The translations under genes were made by a program, and so were the position numbers. Below, piece by piece: positions 63,814-64,000 of a stretch of DNA of 64,000 nucleotides. The notes under the pieces are model-generated. The model saw only the letters and a program-made list of their open reading frames with translations. It did not search any database and was not told the DNA's origin. The stretch covers positions 3,968,001 through 4,032,000 of the forward strand of contig NZ_JAPJZI010000001.1 in assembly GCF_027944115.1 (NCBI RefSeq). The letters run 5' to 3'. This DNA is from Hoeflea prorocentri. Its GTDB lineage: Bacteria > Pseudomonadota > Alphaproteobacteria > Rhizobiales > Rhizobiaceae. Every line of letters begins with the position of its first letter. Position 1 is the first letter of the stretch.

Positions 63814-64000
63814 ATGGCCTTCGCTATATGGATATCAGCTTGGTTGGTTTTCATTTTCAAGCTTGCCATCATTGCCACAGCTTCATTGGCTTTCCTGGCC
63901 ACGCTGCCTGCCCTCTTCGGCGCCGCAGCCAAGGCGTTGAGGATGCACCCAGCGCCGGGTCCAACCGCGCCGACCAGCAAGGTCCGGCATTTGCCAAGCG
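63814..64000 (+). CDS. Partial small membrane protein, runs off the window
   Basis: The frame from an ATG at 63814 is open to the end of the window (62 codons). AGGAG lies about ten bases upstream. A long hydrophobic segment (residues about 5-40, WLVFIFKLAIIATASLAFLA) suggests a membrane anchor, followed by a Pro-rich part. Family unknown. The opposite strand also has an open frame, so certainty is modest. Confidence 0.45.
   Translation, partial: MAFAIWISAWLVFIFKLAIIATASLAFLATLPALFGAAAKALRMHPAPGPTAPTSKVRHLPS

Noticed and set aside
63750-63980. Minus-strand 76-codon frame near the right edge
   Set aside because: The overlapping plus-strand frame has a ribosome-binding site and a clear hydrophobic segment; this one has neither.

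Overview
The window reads as a chromosomal segment of an alphaproteobacterium of the order Hyphomicrobiales (Rhizobiales). The main evidence is the block dnaA - rpsT - enoyl-CoA hydratase - mutM - ubiE - ubiB - coaBC, with dut close by, which is a typical rhizobial arrangement. Supporting features are many class III nucleotide cyclases, TRAP and sugar ABC transporters, and a full CtrA-type box upstream of dnaA. The genus cannot be fixed from the sequence; a Hoeflea- or Rhizobiaceae-like organism would fit. I found no rRNA, tRNA, CRISPR array, insertion sequence or integrase.

Layout. 0.15-8 kb: a seven-gene catabolic operon on the minus strand (periplasmic sugar-binding protein, permease, ATPase, two Gfo/Idh/MocA dehydrogenases, a TIM-barrel isomerase, a VOC protein), divergent from a LacI-type regulator; inositol or a related polyol is the likely substrate class. 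8-11.3 kb: remnant of a cation-diffusion-facilitator gene, a secreted protein, and a pair made of a plant-type GDP-mannose 3,5-epimerase and a glycosyltransferase. 11.3-17.2 kb: IclR regulator, TRAP transporter and a divergent GMC oxidoreductase. 17.2-22.4 kb: cyclase, TetR regulator, DUF805 and SH3 proteins, a 2-hydroxyacid dehydrogenase and MoeB. 22.4-33.4 kb: replication and housekeeping core (recF, dnaN, dnaA, rpsT, ech, mutM, ubiE, ubiB, coaBC). 33.4-43.4 kb: mixed housekeeping genes (glutamine amidotransferase, Lrp regulator, pirin, prfC, dut, cysK, yjhX, comM, RNase D). 43.4-48.7 kb: three class III cyclases of three architectures and a GNAT acetyltransferase. 48.7-52.7 kb: YcaO - TfuA - HEXXH metallopeptidase - SGAR-repeat protein operon. 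52.9-56.3 kb: AspT/AsdA aspartate-alanine decarboxylation pair. 56.3-64 kb: an accessory stretch with LysR and LuxR regulators, small oxidoreductase or monooxygenase-like proteins, a methyltransferase and gene remnants.

Two loci stand out. The first is the minus-strand operon at 48.7-52.7 kb. It joins the backbone-modifying pair YcaO and TfuA to a cytoplasmic gluzincin and to a protein ending in eight VSGAR/ISGAR pentapeptides, whose codons vary while the peptide does not. It looks like an undescribed RiPP-type system, though the repeats could instead be a small pentapeptide-repeat fold. The second is coaBC, whose product begins with a FitA/VapB-like ribbon-helix-helix DNA-binding domain; a perfect palindrome lies between the -35-like and -10-like elements of its likely promoter. 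This suggests a self-regulating coenzyme A biosynthesis enzyme.

Start codons were chosen by eye from ribosome-binding sites and family length. Functions are by recognition of motifs and family resemblance; no database search was run.
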